Shown here: positions 52,483 through 61,242 of the stretch, one piece after another
Numbering within the stretch: the stretch's first letter is position 1
Layout of the letters: every line of letters starts with the position of its first letter
Assembly: GCA_965234685.1 (NCBI GenBank)
Contig: OZ248539.1
Location: 434,001 to 498,000, forward strand
Direction of reading: 5' to 3'
Source: Fimbriimonas planktonicus
GTDB lineage: Bacteria > Armatimonadota > Fimbriimonadia > Fimbriimonadales > Fimbriimonadaceae
DNA: 64,000 nucleotides
Translations under genes and position numbers: made by a program
The notes under the pieces: model-generated
Told to the model about the DNA's origin: nothing
Seen by the model: the letters and a program-made list of their open reading frames with translations, nothing else
Databases searched by the model: none

Positions 52483-53504
52483 GACCAGCTGTACTTTACG
52501 CCTTTCTCGACCTGGTAAATCAGTCCAGTTCGAGAAAGGTCCTTCACCTCGCTGCCATTGAATTTAAACTGCACGGTGGTCGGCATCTTCACATTTTGAA
52601 ACTTGGTGAAGCCGCTGAGTACTTTTGTAACTTCGCCCACATCTGCGTTTGACCCTCGTCCGATGTACGACATTTGGGTGATCTCGCCCGTTTTCACCTT
52701 TGTGCGAAATGTTACGGCAACGCCATTGAAGTAGATCGTTACATCACCTTGTTGATTGCCCGCGATTACTACGCCTCGCAGCCCGGCCCGAACGGCGTTG
52801 ACGTAAGTTAGATCCCTTTCTCGTTCTGCCGCACGAACTTGTTGAGGATGCATGGGGCGCTCAAATTTCGAACCTTGAGCAAAATAGCCCTTCTCCCCCG
52901 ATATCGCGTGTGAATACTCGGAGGCATTCCAAGCATCGCCTTGGTGATACTCATCCGGTTTTCCAAAGCTAAGCTTAAGGATGTGTTCGTACGGCTTTGA
53001 ACTCAGAACAAGCTTCTCTTTGAATACTTGGCGATGGCTGGGCAAGTCATTCCAAGCCTTTGCGCCTCCAGACCATTTCACTAAACGGGCAAAGTTCTCA
53101 TTTCCAAGTTTAGCGGCTGCAGCCGTAAGGCGCGGTACGGGAATGTCGTGTTCTAATCGCTTACTCGGGTCGGCAACGAAGCCTTTCTTGCAACCTTCGG
53201 AGGCAAAGAAGTAGAGCCGATCCTCGTGCACGGTGAAAATCTTGGGAGACCCAAGGCCACTCAGCTCACCCATTTTTCCGCACGCGCCGCCAAGTTGGAC
53301 TTCGTACTTTTCTGGTTCTGCGACGAAGGCGTCGCGATTTTCTGCCGATGTGAAGAAGTACCGGTATCCCCAACGAGTCGTTGAAAATTTTCCTTCGCCG
53401 GTTACGGCGTTGCCATCGCGGATGAGAGCAACGACGTCATAGTCGACGGCGGTTACGGTAATCGTAACTGGTTGCTGAGCGGCGATGAAGAGAATTGCAA
53501 GCAT
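52479..53504 (-). CDS. Secreted protein with two YHS-like segments
   Basis: A 341-residue protein with a short signal peptide (MLAILFIAAQQ). Residues about 30-115 contain two YHS-like units: one around RWGYRYFFTSAENRDAFVAEPEKYE and one around DRLYFFASEGCKKGFVADPSKRLE. The first lacks the cysteine normally present in YHS (metal-binding) and the second keeps it. The C-terminal 200 residues (beta-rich, ITIYFNGVAVTFRTKVKTGE) are unassigned. AAAGGA provides a ribosome-binding site 12 bases after the upstream alcohol dehydrogenase gene, so the two are probably cotranscribed. Confidence 0.75.
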   Translation of the reverse strand: MLAILFIAAQQPVTITVTAVDYDVVALIRDGNAVTGEGKFSTTRWGYRYFFTSAENRDAFVAEPEKYEVQLGGACGKMGELSGLGSPKIFTVHEDRLYFFASEGCKKGFVADPSKRLEHDIPVPRLTAAAAKLGNENFARLVKWSGGAKAWNDLPSHRQVFKEKLVLSSKPYEHILKLSFGKPDEYHQGDAWNASEYSHAISGEKGYFAQGSKFERPMHPQQVRAAERERDLTYVNAVRAGLRGVVIAGNQQGDVTIYFNGVAVTFRTKVKTGEITQMSYIGRGSNADVGEVTKVLSGFTKFQNVKMPTTVQFKFNGSEVKDLSRTGLIYQVEKGVKYSWS

Positions 53505-53516
53505 GTCCTTTATCCT

Positions 53517-54629
53517 TCAGAACTCGATTACGCTGCGAATCACGTCGCCCGTTTCCATGGCGTGGAACGCTTCTTCAACCTGTTCTAGCTTGATGCGATT
53601 CGTCACCATTTTGTCCAGATTAAGCTGGCCCTTAAGATACAAATCGGCCAGGATCGGGAAGTCGTGGCTCGGAAGGGTATCGCCACAGTGGCAGACTCGA
53701 AGGGAGGCCTTATTCCAATAGACCCCCGTCGCCATGTCGCCTAGATTTAGGTTCACGGCATCCGTCGCGGCAGGGAAGCCGATGGTTGTGGCCGTGCCCC
53801 CATACGCCAGCATCTTGATGGCTTGCTCCGTACACATCGGAATTCCGGTTGCTTCGAAGGCGTAGTCCACGCCGCCGTCCCAACCGTCTTCGGTTAGAGC
53901 TCGAACTGCCGCAACAGGATCGCCAGACTTCGCATTAACCGCGTCGGTTGCGCCAAACTCGCGGGCCCATCCAAGTTTCGTTGGGTTGACGTCAACGGCA
54001 ATAATCTGCTTTGCGCCGGCAATCTTAGCGCCCTGAATCACACTCAACCCGACTCCGCCACATCCGATCACCGCGACGCGAGAGCCACGCTCTACGGGTG
54101 TTGTGTTGAATGCGGCACCTACGCCAGTAATGACGCCACAAGCCAGCAAGCATGCTCGGTCCAGCGGCATCTCTTCTGGCATCTTGATCGCCCCCTTTGA
54201 ATGCACCACCGCGTGGGTCGCAAATGTCCCGCATCGCAAGACCGGCGAGCACACCGCGCCGTCAGAAGTTCGCTTAATGCGAGGTCCGGGCCGCAGGGCC
54301 ATGTAGCATCGGCGAGGATCTCCCCGGCGACAAGCCGGGCACTGCTCGCAAGGCGCACGATAAGCCAAAACCACCGGATCGCCGGGCTTCAAGTGCTTGA
54401 CGTTCTCGCCAACCGACTCAACAATTCCCGCGCCCTCGTGTCCGAGCACGATCGGAAACGCCATTCCGTTTCCGTTGAGTGCCTTTACGGTGAGGTCGGT
54501 GTGGCATACGCCGCTGTACTTGATCTCAACCCGAACCTCATCGGCCGCAGGTGGATCAATTGAAATTTCTCGAACGACTGCCGGCTGACCGGGCTCTTCC
54601 AGCAACGACGCCAGACCTTGAATAACCAT
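53517..54629 (-). CDS. Zinc-dependent alcohol dehydrogenase (class III-like)
   Basis: A 370-residue medium-chain dehydrogenase. Catalytic zinc ligands lie in SGVCHTDLTV (Cys, with the threonine/aspartate) and GHEGAGIVESVGENV (His); structural zinc cysteines are in APCEQCPACRRGDPRRCYM. NAD(P) binding is at VAVIGCGGVGLSVIQGAKIAGA. The closest type is the class III/NDMA-dependent group that oxidises alcohols or S-hydroxymethyl thiols. TAACCT lies 6 bases before the ATG. Confidence 0.93.
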   Translation of the reverse strand: MVIQGLASLLEEPGQPAVVREISIDPPAADEVRVEIKYSGVCHTDLTVKALNGNGMAFPIVLGHEGAGIVESVGENVKHLKPGDPVVLAYRAPCEQCPACRRGDPRRCYMALRPGPRIKRTSDGAVCSPVLRCGTFATHAVVHSKGAIKMPEEMPLDRACLLACGVITGVGAAFNTTPVERGSRVAVIGCGGVGLSVIQGAKIAGAKQIIAVDVNPTKLGWAREFGATDAVNAKSGDPVAAVRALTEDGWDGGVDYAFEATGIPMCTEQAIKMLAYGGTATTIGFPAATDAVNLNLGDMATGVYWNKASLRVCHCGDTLPSHDFPILADLYLKGQLNLDKMVTNRIKLEQVEEAFHAMETGDVIRSVIEF

Positions 54630-54635
54630 TCACCA

Positions 54636-54641
54636 AGGTTA
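54636..54641 (-). promoter_or_regulatory. Probable -10 element of the alcohol dehydrogenase gene
   Basis: Minus-strand TAACCT, 6 bases before the ATG. It lies immediately after the stop of the upstream M42 gene. Confidence 0.5.
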
Positions 54642-55673
54642 TCACGCGATCAGCTTTTGAAGGAGTGCGATGGTGAACTCGGCCAGCTTCGGAATCGCTT
54701 GGGCGTGCATGATTTCTATTCCGTGCGAGTTTTCCATTGGCAAGCCCAGCGTGATCGGGCGGGCGCAAAGCCCGTGCGATGCGGCGCAAGAGGCGTCGCT
54801 ACCACCTCGCGAGAACGCCTGATATTGTAAAGAAATGCCCGTAGACTTGCTGATTTCATGAAGCAAGTCCGCATCTGCCGCGGTCGTTTGTGAGTAGCTG
54901 TCGGTCATCCAAACTGTTGGGGAAGCGGAAAGCTCCACCGGCGCATCCGGCACGTTCGCCCCGAGTTCGAGGGCAATGCAGATATCCGCCGGATTCCGGG
55001 CCAGATGGTACAGCGCACCCTCCCCGCCAACCTCTTCGGAGGTCGTGGCGAGAAATGTGATGGGGGCGGCGACGTCTTTGAACGCCTCAAGGATGATGAG
55101 CCATGCCGCCAAATCCGCCCGATCGTCCAAGAATCTGCCGGCAATATGGTGCGGGAGAGAAACGAGGTCTCGCGACGCAACTGCGACGACGACGCGGGTA
55201 CCAACGCGAACCCCGGCTTCCGCCAGCGCACTCGCCGAAACGCCGGTAAAGACTTCCGCGTCGTCCCACTTCAGCGCGCCGTTTCGGGCCCGAACCGTGT
55301 TACTGCGTGGATCCTCCGTGTGGATACTGCCGAAGCCAAGAATCCCGGGCAAAGTCGCCCGAGATCCTAAGATGTCCACCGCGCACTCGCCCAACTTCCA
55401 AGGATGCAAGCCACCAAGCGCGCGAACCTTCAGCTTGCCGGTAGGCGTTACCGCGGTCACCATCAGGGCAATCTCATCCAGGTGGGCGGTCACAACGATT
55501 CGATTAGGTTCACCTAATGAAACTTTAAGATTTCCTTTGCCATCGATCGCGCTTTCCAGCCCGATCTCGGAAACATAACCCGCAACAACATCTCGGATCG
55601 CACCCTCTTGCCCCGGCGGGCCCGGTGCCCCAACGAGACTCTGCAAGACTTCAAGCGACGCAAACCGACTCAT
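54642..55673 (-). CDS. M42-family aminopeptidase (FrvX/cellulase-M type)
   Basis: A 343-residue dinuclear metallopeptidase. Metal ligands are seen in IVVTAHLDEIALMVTAV (His, Asp), GRFLDDRADLAAWLI (bridging Asp), TTSEEVGGEGALYHL (catalytic and ligand Glu), ALELGANV region and the late MENSHGIEIMHAQA (His). The PDZ-like dimer domain interrupts at about 70-165. Forms large oligomeric aminopeptidases. The start ATG overlaps the lnt stop by 1 base; an in-frame TTG one codon upstream is less likely. Cytoplasmic. Confidence 0.92.
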   Translation of the reverse strand: MSRFASLEVLQSLVGAPGPPGQEGAIRDVVAGYVSEIGLESAIDGKGNLKVSLGEPNRIVVTAHLDEIALMVTAVTPTGKLKVRALGGLHPWKLGECAVDILGSRATLPGILGFGSIHTEDPRSNTVRARNGALKWDDAEVFTGVSASALAEAGVRVGTRVVVAVASRDLVSLPHHIAGRFLDDRADLAAWLIILEAFKDVAAPITFLATTSEEVGGEGALYHLARNPADICIALELGANVPDAPVELSASPTVWMTDSYSQTTAADADLLHEISKSTGISLQYQAFSRGGSDASCAASHGLCARPITLGLPMENSHGIEIMHAQAIPKLAEFTIALLQKLIA

Positions 55674-57160
55674 CAAACCACCTTATTCTTTCCACGGTTC
55701 TTTTTGCCGTGGGTCGGATTAGAGAACCGGAACAGCACTCCCGCCCAGAAAAAGCCGAAAGAGATCACGGGGAAGGCCAAGGTTCCGATGAAGCTGGAGG
55801 GTTTCGTCGGAACCGGCAGTTCCACCACCATCGCCGCCGGCGGTCCGATGGGCGCTTCATCAATCACCACGCCGCGACCGGTTACGGCATAGGTCGCGCC
55901 CAGTCCGCCAACGCGGGCAATCGGATTCCCGGTCTCCACGGCGCGCCAAACGGCGGCCGTGCGTAACTGTTCAATCGCCGGTGTGCCCATAAACCAGTCG
56001 TCGATGCTCATGACCGCCAGCATCGTGGTGCCCGAGTTGCTGTGCCGCCACGCGATATCCGGAAACAGGGCCTCAAAGCAGAGAATGGGTCCAATCTTTC
56101 CAAACGGCAGGGTGAATTGCTTCAAGCCGTCTTTGCTCTCTTCCAAGTCTCCGGATGGCAAATTGAATCCCGCGGGAAGGTACTGACGAAAGGGGACAAA
56201 CTCCCCGAAAATCACGAGCCGGGTTTTGTCGGCGTATTTCCAAGACTGGTTGCTAAAGAGAAATGCGCTCTGGTAAGTCGGCTTCTTACTGCGCTGGCCA
56301 CCAAAAAGCACGGGAGTTTTTGCGGGCAAGCGGAACGGGACGGAGGGTGGCATCGTTGGCGCGGACGTGATTCCTTCCGGCATGACGATAAGCTCCGGTT
56401 TGCTGTCCATGGCGATAGGCAGTAACTCGCCAAACCGCGAAAGTAAGCGCGTGAATTCCGTATCAACATCGCCAAATGCCAGGTCCTCTCCCGGCTGAAT
56501 CAGCCCGACTCGCACCGGCTTCGTTTCCGTTTGCATCGCCGCCCGGCCAAAATTCAGCGCAAGATAAACGGTAATCCAAACCGTCATCGCAATCCACGTT
56601 CGGCCTTTCGGTTTTCCGAACACTTCTGCCGCCAAAACGTTCACCGCAACCAGTGCAGCGCTGACAAGGAAAATCGTGCCGAAGTAAGCCCCTTGAATGA
56701 ACTCGGGATATCTTCCCAGCGGTGCCGCCAAGAGACTCCACGGGAACGCCAAAATCGGAATATAGGATCGAAACGTCTCCATTCCGGCCCAAACCAGCGG
56801 GATCATCCATCCCTTGTCGGCCCGATAACACTTCGAAATTGCCATCCCAACGAGGCCGTAATAGATCGCAAAGAGGACGGTGACAATCACCCACGGGATA
56901 GCGCCATAGACCGGGCTACCCGTCCACTTGAGAATGAATCCGAAAACCCAGAAGAGTTGGCTAGCACCGTACCAAATCCCCATCCCATAGCCGCTTTTCC
57001 AAGCCTGCTTGTGATCCATCTCTCGAAGCGAAATGAGCCAAGGAACAAGCGCTACAAGGAGAACTAGGGCAAATCCAAACGGCGGAAAGGCCAGCATCAG
57101 CAAGATGCCGGTTGCAAGTCCAGGGCCAACTTTCTTGAGAATTTCCTTCGCCTTTTTCAC
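55673..57160 (-). CDS. lnt: Apolipoprotein N-acyltransferase
   Basis: A 495-residue membrane enzyme that adds the third acyl chain to lipoproteins, the last step before outer-membrane sorting in diderm bacteria. Six or more N-terminal membrane segments are followed by a periplasmic nitrilase domain with catalytic triad Glu262 (IVMPEG), Lys312 (DKTRLVIFGEF) and Cys361 (GPILCFEALFPD). A last membrane helix lies near 465-485. It explains why so many lipoprotein genes occur nearby. The gene overlaps both neighbours (4 bases upstream, 1 base downstream), so the three form one unit. Confidence 0.95.
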   Translation of the reverse strand: MKKAKEILKKVGPGLATGILLMLAFPPFGFALVLLVALVPWLISLREMDHKQAWKSGYGMGIWYGASQLFWVFGFILKWTGSPVYGAIPWVIVTVLFAIYYGLVGMAISKCYRADKGWMIPLVWAGMETFRSYIPILAFPWSLLAAPLGRYPEFIQGAYFGTIFLVSAALVAVNVLAAEVFGKPKGRTWIAMTVWITVYLALNFGRAAMQTETKPVRVGLIQPGEDLAFGDVDTEFTRLLSRFGELLPIAMDSKPELIVMPEGITSAPTMPPSVPFRLPAKTPVLFGGQRSKKPTYQSAFLFSNQSWKYADKTRLVIFGEFVPFRQYLPAGFNLPSGDLEESKDGLKQFTLPFGKIGPILCFEALFPDIAWRHSNSGTTMLAVMSIDDWFMGTPAIEQLRTAAVWRAVETGNPIARVGGLGATYAVTGRGVVIDEAPIGPPAAMVVELPVPTKPSSFIGTLAFPVISFGFFWAGVLFRFSNPTHGKKNRGKNKVV

Positions 57161-57771
57161 CGTTCAAACTCCTCGCCGAGGTGCCGCAAATCATTGAGCC
57201 GCCTGATCATATAACCGTTATCGTTTCTTCGCTCTAGCTCGGTGAGACCCGTGTTACCAAATCGAAATGAACGGCAAGTTTTGACCGTTGCCAATATCAT
57301 TCTCGCGATGATGACGCCCGCGGTTCCGCCATGCGTGACCACCAAAACGTTACCGGACAAGGTCTCGATCTCTTCCAGAAATGGTCCCACTCGGTTCCAA
57401 ACATCGACAAATGATTCTCCGCCGGGCGGTCGCACTTCGGAAGTATCGAGCCCGGTGTTCTCGCCCAAATCTCGGAGCGCCGCGTGGAGGTCGGTAAAGT
57501 GTCGCCCCTCCCATTCGCCGAAACTGCGCTCGCGTAAATCGGCACGAATCTCGACCTTCGTTCGCACGGCAGCTTCGAAAGTGGCAATCGTTTCGCGGCA
57601 CCGTTTGAGGTCCGAGCAAAAGATGCGGTCAATCGGAATCTTCAGCAAATGATCCGATAGCAGTTGCCCCTGACGGCGGCCGTCGCTATTCAGGCTGATG
57701 TCCGTGTGGCCCTGGGCATAGCCGTGCTTGTTCCAGTCCGTTTCTCCGTGGCGCACAACAAAGACCTTCAT
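57157..57771 (-). CDS. Histidine phosphatase (phosphoglycerate-mutase-like)
   Basis: A protein of 204 residues from the ATG at 57771: MKVFVVRHGETDWNKHGYAQGHTDISLN carries the RHG phosphohistidine motif, ERSFGEWEGRHF is the second block with the acid, and LVVTHGGTAGVIIARMIL supplies the second histidine. Cofactor-independent phosphatases of this group act on sugar phosphates or alpha-ribazole phosphate; no specific substrate is assignable. It overlaps lnt by 4 bases (ATGA). Confidence 0.93.
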   Translation of the reverse strand: MKVFVVRHGETDWNKHGYAQGHTDISLNSDGRRQGQLLSDHLLKIPIDRIFCSDLKRCRETIATFEAAVRTKVEIRADLRERSFGEWEGRHFTDLHAALRDLGENTGLDTSEVRPPGGESFVDVWNRVGPFLEEIETLSGNVLVVTHGGTAGVIIARMILATVKTCRSFRFGNTGLTELERRNDNGYMIRRLNDLRHLGEEFER

Positions 57772-57818
57772 TCGACAACGCCTCTCATGCAACCACGGCT
57801 CTCATTAGACCGAGGAGT

Positions 57819-58745
57819 CTACACTTGCCAAGGTCGCGGCTCCGGTAACTCTCGGCCCGCGCGATCGACTTTGATTGAGCCCACCTTCAAAATGGGGACG
57901 GGTGTGGGCGGAACAGCCGTTGCTCGCAGCTTCAATATCTGCTGCGCAAAGTCGATATCCTCAATAAACCCAATCCCGATTTCCTCACCATGGGACCGCG
58001 CCAACCCGCACAGCAAACTCTGGTACGCGGATCCAGGCACAACGTGCAATTTCGGAACGTGAAACGCATCCAGGACCGCAGATATCTCTTCTTCGGTCGG
58101 GGAATCGGTGACAACGGCAAAGGCACTGGCGGCCGAAACTTCAAGGTGCAAACACCAATTCAAGCCGAGCTTCCTGCGCTCCTCAAAGCCGATCATCTTC
58201 CCAGATCCTAATCGCAGACCTTCGATCGACACGCTGGAAAGCGGCAACTCATGATCAAACGACTCGTCCCAAAGCCGCATCCAGTGCGCTTTGCGCTGGG
58301 CTTCCAACACTTGAGTCGTTAGTGACGCCGCCAACTCAACCGGCTCGGGTTCCAGCGGGATTCCCCAGCCGCCGCTCGGGGTTTCACATCGCTCGCTAAC
58401 CAACAACTCATCTGGGTTCAGCAAGCGCAAGAGCAAGCGGACCGTCTGAGCAAGCACGGGGCTGGGCCGATAGCTGGGAAACAGCACCATGCCATCTCGG
58501 AAGTGTTGCTGGGCCTCGGCCAGCGCGGCCACGAGCACGTGCGGCGAGCGCGTTGCGTCCAAGGAGCCGTAAAACCGAGTCCAAACCGGCACCTCTCCCC
58601 GGTACAACGCAATTTGTCCGGGCGGGCCGAGGTTAGGTTCGTTGGGGCTGAGGCACAGCAGGTCGGACGAACCGAGATTCTCCCGCAGCCAGTGTCTCCA
58701 ACTGTCTGCGGGCGAGCCGATTAACGCCGTGATTCCCACGATCAA
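57819..58745 (-). CDS. Protein of unknown function
   Basis: A 308-residue cytoplasmic protein with no recognised domain. It alternates hydrophobic strands (GQIALYRGEVPVW, MVLFPSYRPSP) and helices, has a conserved-looking acidic helix ELAASLTTQVLEAQRKAHWMRLW and ends in a basic RRGRELPEPRP-like tail. The start is uncertain: TTG at 58745 or GTG at 58739. Flanked by a phosphatase and a nitroreductase, both of which could belong to many pathways, so context does not help. It has no -10-like element at the usual position. Confidence 0.6.
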   Translation of the reverse strand: MIVGITALIGSPADSWRHWLRENLGSSDLLCLSPNEPNLGPPGQIALYRGEVPVWTRFYGSLDATRSPHVLVAALAEAQQHFRDGMVLFPSYRPSPVLAQTVRLLLRLLNPDELLVSERCETPSGGWGIPLEPEPVELAASLTTQVLEAQRKAHWMRLWDESFDHELPLSSVSIEGLRLGSGKMIGFEERRKLGLNWCLHLEVSAASAFAVVTDSPTEEEISAVLDAFHVPKLHVVPGSAYQSLLCGLARSHGEEIGIGFIEDIDFAQQILKLRATAVPPTPVPILKVGSIKVDRAGRELPEPRPWQV

Positions 58746-58769
58746 ACAGACGCGGGCACGAGCCGGAAC

Positions 58770-59393
58770 TTACCAATTATTGAAATGCGCCAAAGTTTCT
58801 GCCGGAATGCGCTTCACTCGCGGAAGCAACGTAATCTCCGGATTTGCCTTACCGATGGCTATGAGTAAGACCGGGATGTGAGTCTCCGGAAGTCCAAATT
58901 CCGCGATCACTTTGTCCGGTTCGTAGCCGCCCATCGGCGCGGTGTCCCAACCTGCTTCTTTCGCGGCGAGCATGAAAGTCATCGCCCAAAGGCTAGGGCC
59001 CCGAAATGCCTCGTCGCGTTCGACTCGGTCCGTTGGCCAGCCTTTCTTTGCGCTGGCGATCCAGCGCTCACGGCGGTCTTCGCCAAAGTAGCCCGCTTCC
59101 ATGTTTGCGTCAGCGACGATTTCGGCGTGCTGCTCCGCAGCTTTCAAATTGCCCAGAACGATGACCACGGCGCTGGCTTCGGTGATCTTCTTTTGGTTGA
59201 AGGAAGCGGCCTGAAGCCGGGCTTTCGCCTCCGGGGTGTCACAGACGATGTACTCCCACTGCTGCAAGCACATCGAACTCGGCGCCAGGTTGGCGGTGTT
59301 CAGGATCTCCAGCAGCACGGTTCGGTCGATTGAAACCGAAGGATCAAATGAAGGCACGGATCGGCGAGAACTCAGTACTTCGAGAAATTCCAT
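58770..59393 (-). CDS. Nitroreductase-family flavoprotein
   Basis: A 207-residue FMN-binding fold: N-terminal VLSSRRSVPSFDPSVSI, LAPSSMCLQQWEYIV (FMN phosphate-binding), MTFMLAAKEAGWDTAPMGGYEP and the C-terminal PVLLIAIGKANP. Reduces nitro compounds or quinones using NAD(P)H. TAACCT lies exactly 6 bases before the ATG. Nothing suggests a link to cobalamin metabolism despite the neighbouring phosphatase. Confidence 0.9.
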   Translation of the reverse strand: MEFLEVLSSRRSVPSFDPSVSIDRTVLLEILNTANLAPSSMCLQQWEYIVCDTPEAKARLQAASFNQKKITEASAVVIVLGNLKAAEQHAEIVADANMEAGYFGEDRRERWIASAKKGWPTDRVERDEAFRGPSLWAMTFMLAAKEAGWDTAPMGGYEPDKVIAEFGLPETHIPVLLIAIGKANPEITLLPRVKRIPAETLAHFNNW

Positions 59394-59399
59394 GCCGTC

Positions 59400-59405
59400 A
59401 GGTTA
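59400..59405 (-). promoter_or_regulatory. Probable -10 element of the nitroreductase gene
   Basis: Minus-strand TAACCT, 6 bases before the ATG. Confidence 0.5.
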
Positions 59406-59508
59406 CATCCGACGAACAAGCAAATGTATGGCGGAGGAAGCTTCCATGCTTCGACGTCCTTATCGTCCCTCCTGGGCTCTCCGATCAGCGACTATACCAG
59501 CCTCGGGC

Positions 59509-60456
59509 TCAGCGTGGAACGGTCTGGCGATCCAGAATCGAAGTGAGAATTTGGTCTGCCGTGAGTCCTTCCACCTCGGCCTCGGGCCGCAGTAGCACAC
59601 GGTGTCGCAAAACTGGCAGGCTCAACTCCTTGATGTCGTCCGGAATCACGAAGTCGCGATCTCGCAACCTTGCCAAAGCCTTACCGGCGTTGAGCAGAGC
59701 GATTCCCGCACGAGGCGAGCCACCGACCAGAAGGTCATTCGCGCGCCGGGTCTCCTGGACAATTTTATAGATGTAGTCGAAAACGCGGTCTTCGACCGTC
59801 GTTTGGCGCACGACTTCCTGAAGCTCGATCAATTCCTGCACCGAGACAACTTTTTCGATGCCGGCAAGATCAAGCGACTGCGGCCGGAATCCGCCATGGT
59901 GCCGCTTCATCACGGCAATTTCTTCTTCCTGGTTTGGGTAGCTCACAAGGACTTTCAGCAAGAATCGGTCTTGCTGAGCTTCAGGCAGCGGGTACGTGCC
60001 TTCAAAGTCGATCGGGTTTTGGGTTGCAAAGACGAGGAACGGAGGCGGCAGTGGGTAGGCCTCGCCGTCAATCGTCGCCTGCCGCTCTTCCATGGCCTCA
60101 AGCAACGCCGCTTGGGTCTTCGGCGGAGTTCGGTTGATTTCATCCGCTAGCAGCACGTTCACAAAGATGGGGCCCTTTCGAAGGCGCAGCTCGTTGGTCT
60201 TAAGATCGAAGATGCTCGTGCCGATGACGTCGCTCGGCATCAGGTCCGGCGTGAACTGCACTCGGCCGTATTCAAGGTCAAACGTCCGCGCTACGGTCCG
60301 AACTAAGAGCGTTTTCGCCACGCCCGGAACGCCTTCCAGCAAGATGTGACCGTTGGCCAGAATGCCCACCAACACCTGCTCAATCACGGCATCCTGCCCA
60401 GAGATGGCCTTGCGGACCTGGAGAAGGACCTTTTCTGCAATTTGCGCGACGTTCAT
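59509..60456 (-). CDS. MoxR-family AAA+ ATPase
   Basis: A protein of 315 residues from the ATG at 60456. Walker A LLEGVPGVAKTLLVRTVA, Walker B VLLADEINRTPPKTQAALLEAME, sensor 1 FLVFATQNPIDFEGTYPLPE, and the C-terminal lid with VGGSPRAGIALLNAGKALA. MoxR ATPases help assemble or activate other complexes. The usual partner (DUF58, vWA) is not adjacent downstream. A longer frame to 60561 overlaps the divergent ABC gene and is rejected. TAAATT lies 7 bases before the ATG. Confidence 0.95.
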   Translation of the reverse strand: MNVAQIAEKVLLQVRKAISGQDAVIEQVLVGILANGHILLEGVPGVAKTLLVRTVARTFDLEYGRVQFTPDLMPSDVIGTSIFDLKTNELRLRKGPIFVNVLLADEINRTPPKTQAALLEAMEERQATIDGEAYPLPPPFLVFATQNPIDFEGTYPLPEAQQDRFLLKVLVSYPNQEEEIAVMKRHHGGFRPQSLDLAGIEKVVSVQELIELQEVVRQTTVEDRVFDYIYKIVQETRRANDLLVGGSPRAGIALLNAGKALARLRDRDFVIPDDIKELSLPVLRHRVLLRPEAEVEGLTADQILTSILDRQTVPR

Positions 60457-60463
60457 TGGCCGG

Positions 60464-60487
60464 AATTTACCGAACGTGCGGTAAACA
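60464..60487. promoter_or_regulatory. Palindromic bidirectional promoter between MoxR and ABC genes
   Basis: TTTACCG (60466-60472) and CGGTAAA (60479-60485) form a 7-bp inverted repeat with a 6-base spacer. Each half contains one -10-like hexamer, TAAATT for MoxR on the minus strand and TAAACA for the ABC gene on the plus strand. The two starts are 37 bases apart. Confidence 0.5.
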
Positions 60488-60493
60488 TTGTTG

Positions 60494-61237
60494 GTGTTAG
60501 ACGTGCGCGGATTGCGCAAAGAGTACAAGCGGCACCTCGCCGTCAATGATTTGACCTTCAACGTTCAACCCGGCGAGATCATCGGATTGCTTGGGCCAAA
60601 CGGGGCCGGTAAGACCACGGCTTTGCGATGCATCGCGGGCATTCTTCGCCCCACTGGTGGCGAGGTCTTCATTAACGGGTTTGATGTTGTGCAGGACCAA
60701 GCCCGGGCAAAAGCAAATCTCGCGTTCGTCCCCGAAGTACCCGCGCTTTACGAACTTCTAACCGTCGAAGAGCACTTGAAGTTCATCGCCATGTGCTTCA
60801 AGCGGATGGACCTATTCGAGTCGCAAAAGGAAACGTTGCTTTCGCGCTACCGACTTTCTGACAAGCGAAATGAGCTCGTTGCTACCCTGAGTAAAGGAAT
60901 GCGTCAGAAACTCTCCGTGGCCTGTGCGCTCATTCACGATGCAAACGTGTTGCTCTTCGACGAGCCCCTGATCGGAATCGATCCGGAAGGAGCGCGAGAA
61001 CTGAAGGACGAGATCACACGAGCACGCGATGCCGGCGCCGCGATCCTCATTTCAACTCACCTGCTCGACACCGCCGAGAAGCTTTGTGACCGGTTGCTCA
61101 TCGTCCAGCGTGGCATTCTTCGTGCCCAAGGAACGGTCGCGGAACTACGCGAACAGTTCGGTACCGCCGACCAGTCACTCGAAGACATCTTCCTGTCGAT
61201 TACCGCCGAAGATTCACCTCCGGTTCTTGCCGCTTGA
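60494..61237 (+). CDS. ABC transporter ATP-binding protein
   Basis: A 247-residue ATPase: Walker A GLLGPNGAGKTTALRCI, signature LSKGMRQKLSVACAL, Walker B VLLFDEPLIGIDPEG, H-loop STHLLDTAEKLCDRLLIV. Type: drug/lipid or Na exporter (CcmA-like). Start uncertain among TTG 60488, TTG 60491 and GTG 60494; the last places TAAACA at 6 bases and is preferred. The permease gene follows 5 bases later. Confidence 0.93.
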   Translation: MLDVRGLRKEYKRHLAVNDLTFNVQPGEIIGLLGPNGAGKTTALRCIAGILRPTGGEVFINGFDVVQDQARAKANLAFVPEVPALYELLTVEEHLKFIAMCFKRMDLFESQKETLLSRYRLSDKRNELVATLSKGMRQKLSVACALIHDANVLLFDEPLIGIDPEGARELKDEITRARDAGAAILISTHLLDTAEKLCDRLLIVQRGILRAQGTVAELREQFGTADQSLEDIFLSITAEDSPPVLAA

Positions 61238-61242
61238 ACTCG

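Noticed and set aside
57157..59393. A cobalamin cluster (phosphatase as CobC, nitroreductase as BluB)
   Set aside because: The nitroreductase is of the general NfsA/YodC-like type and no other cobalamin gene is nearby.
59430..59475. Terminator after the MoxR gene
   Set aside because: Only a 5-bp GAAGC/GCTTC stem without a T-run is visible.
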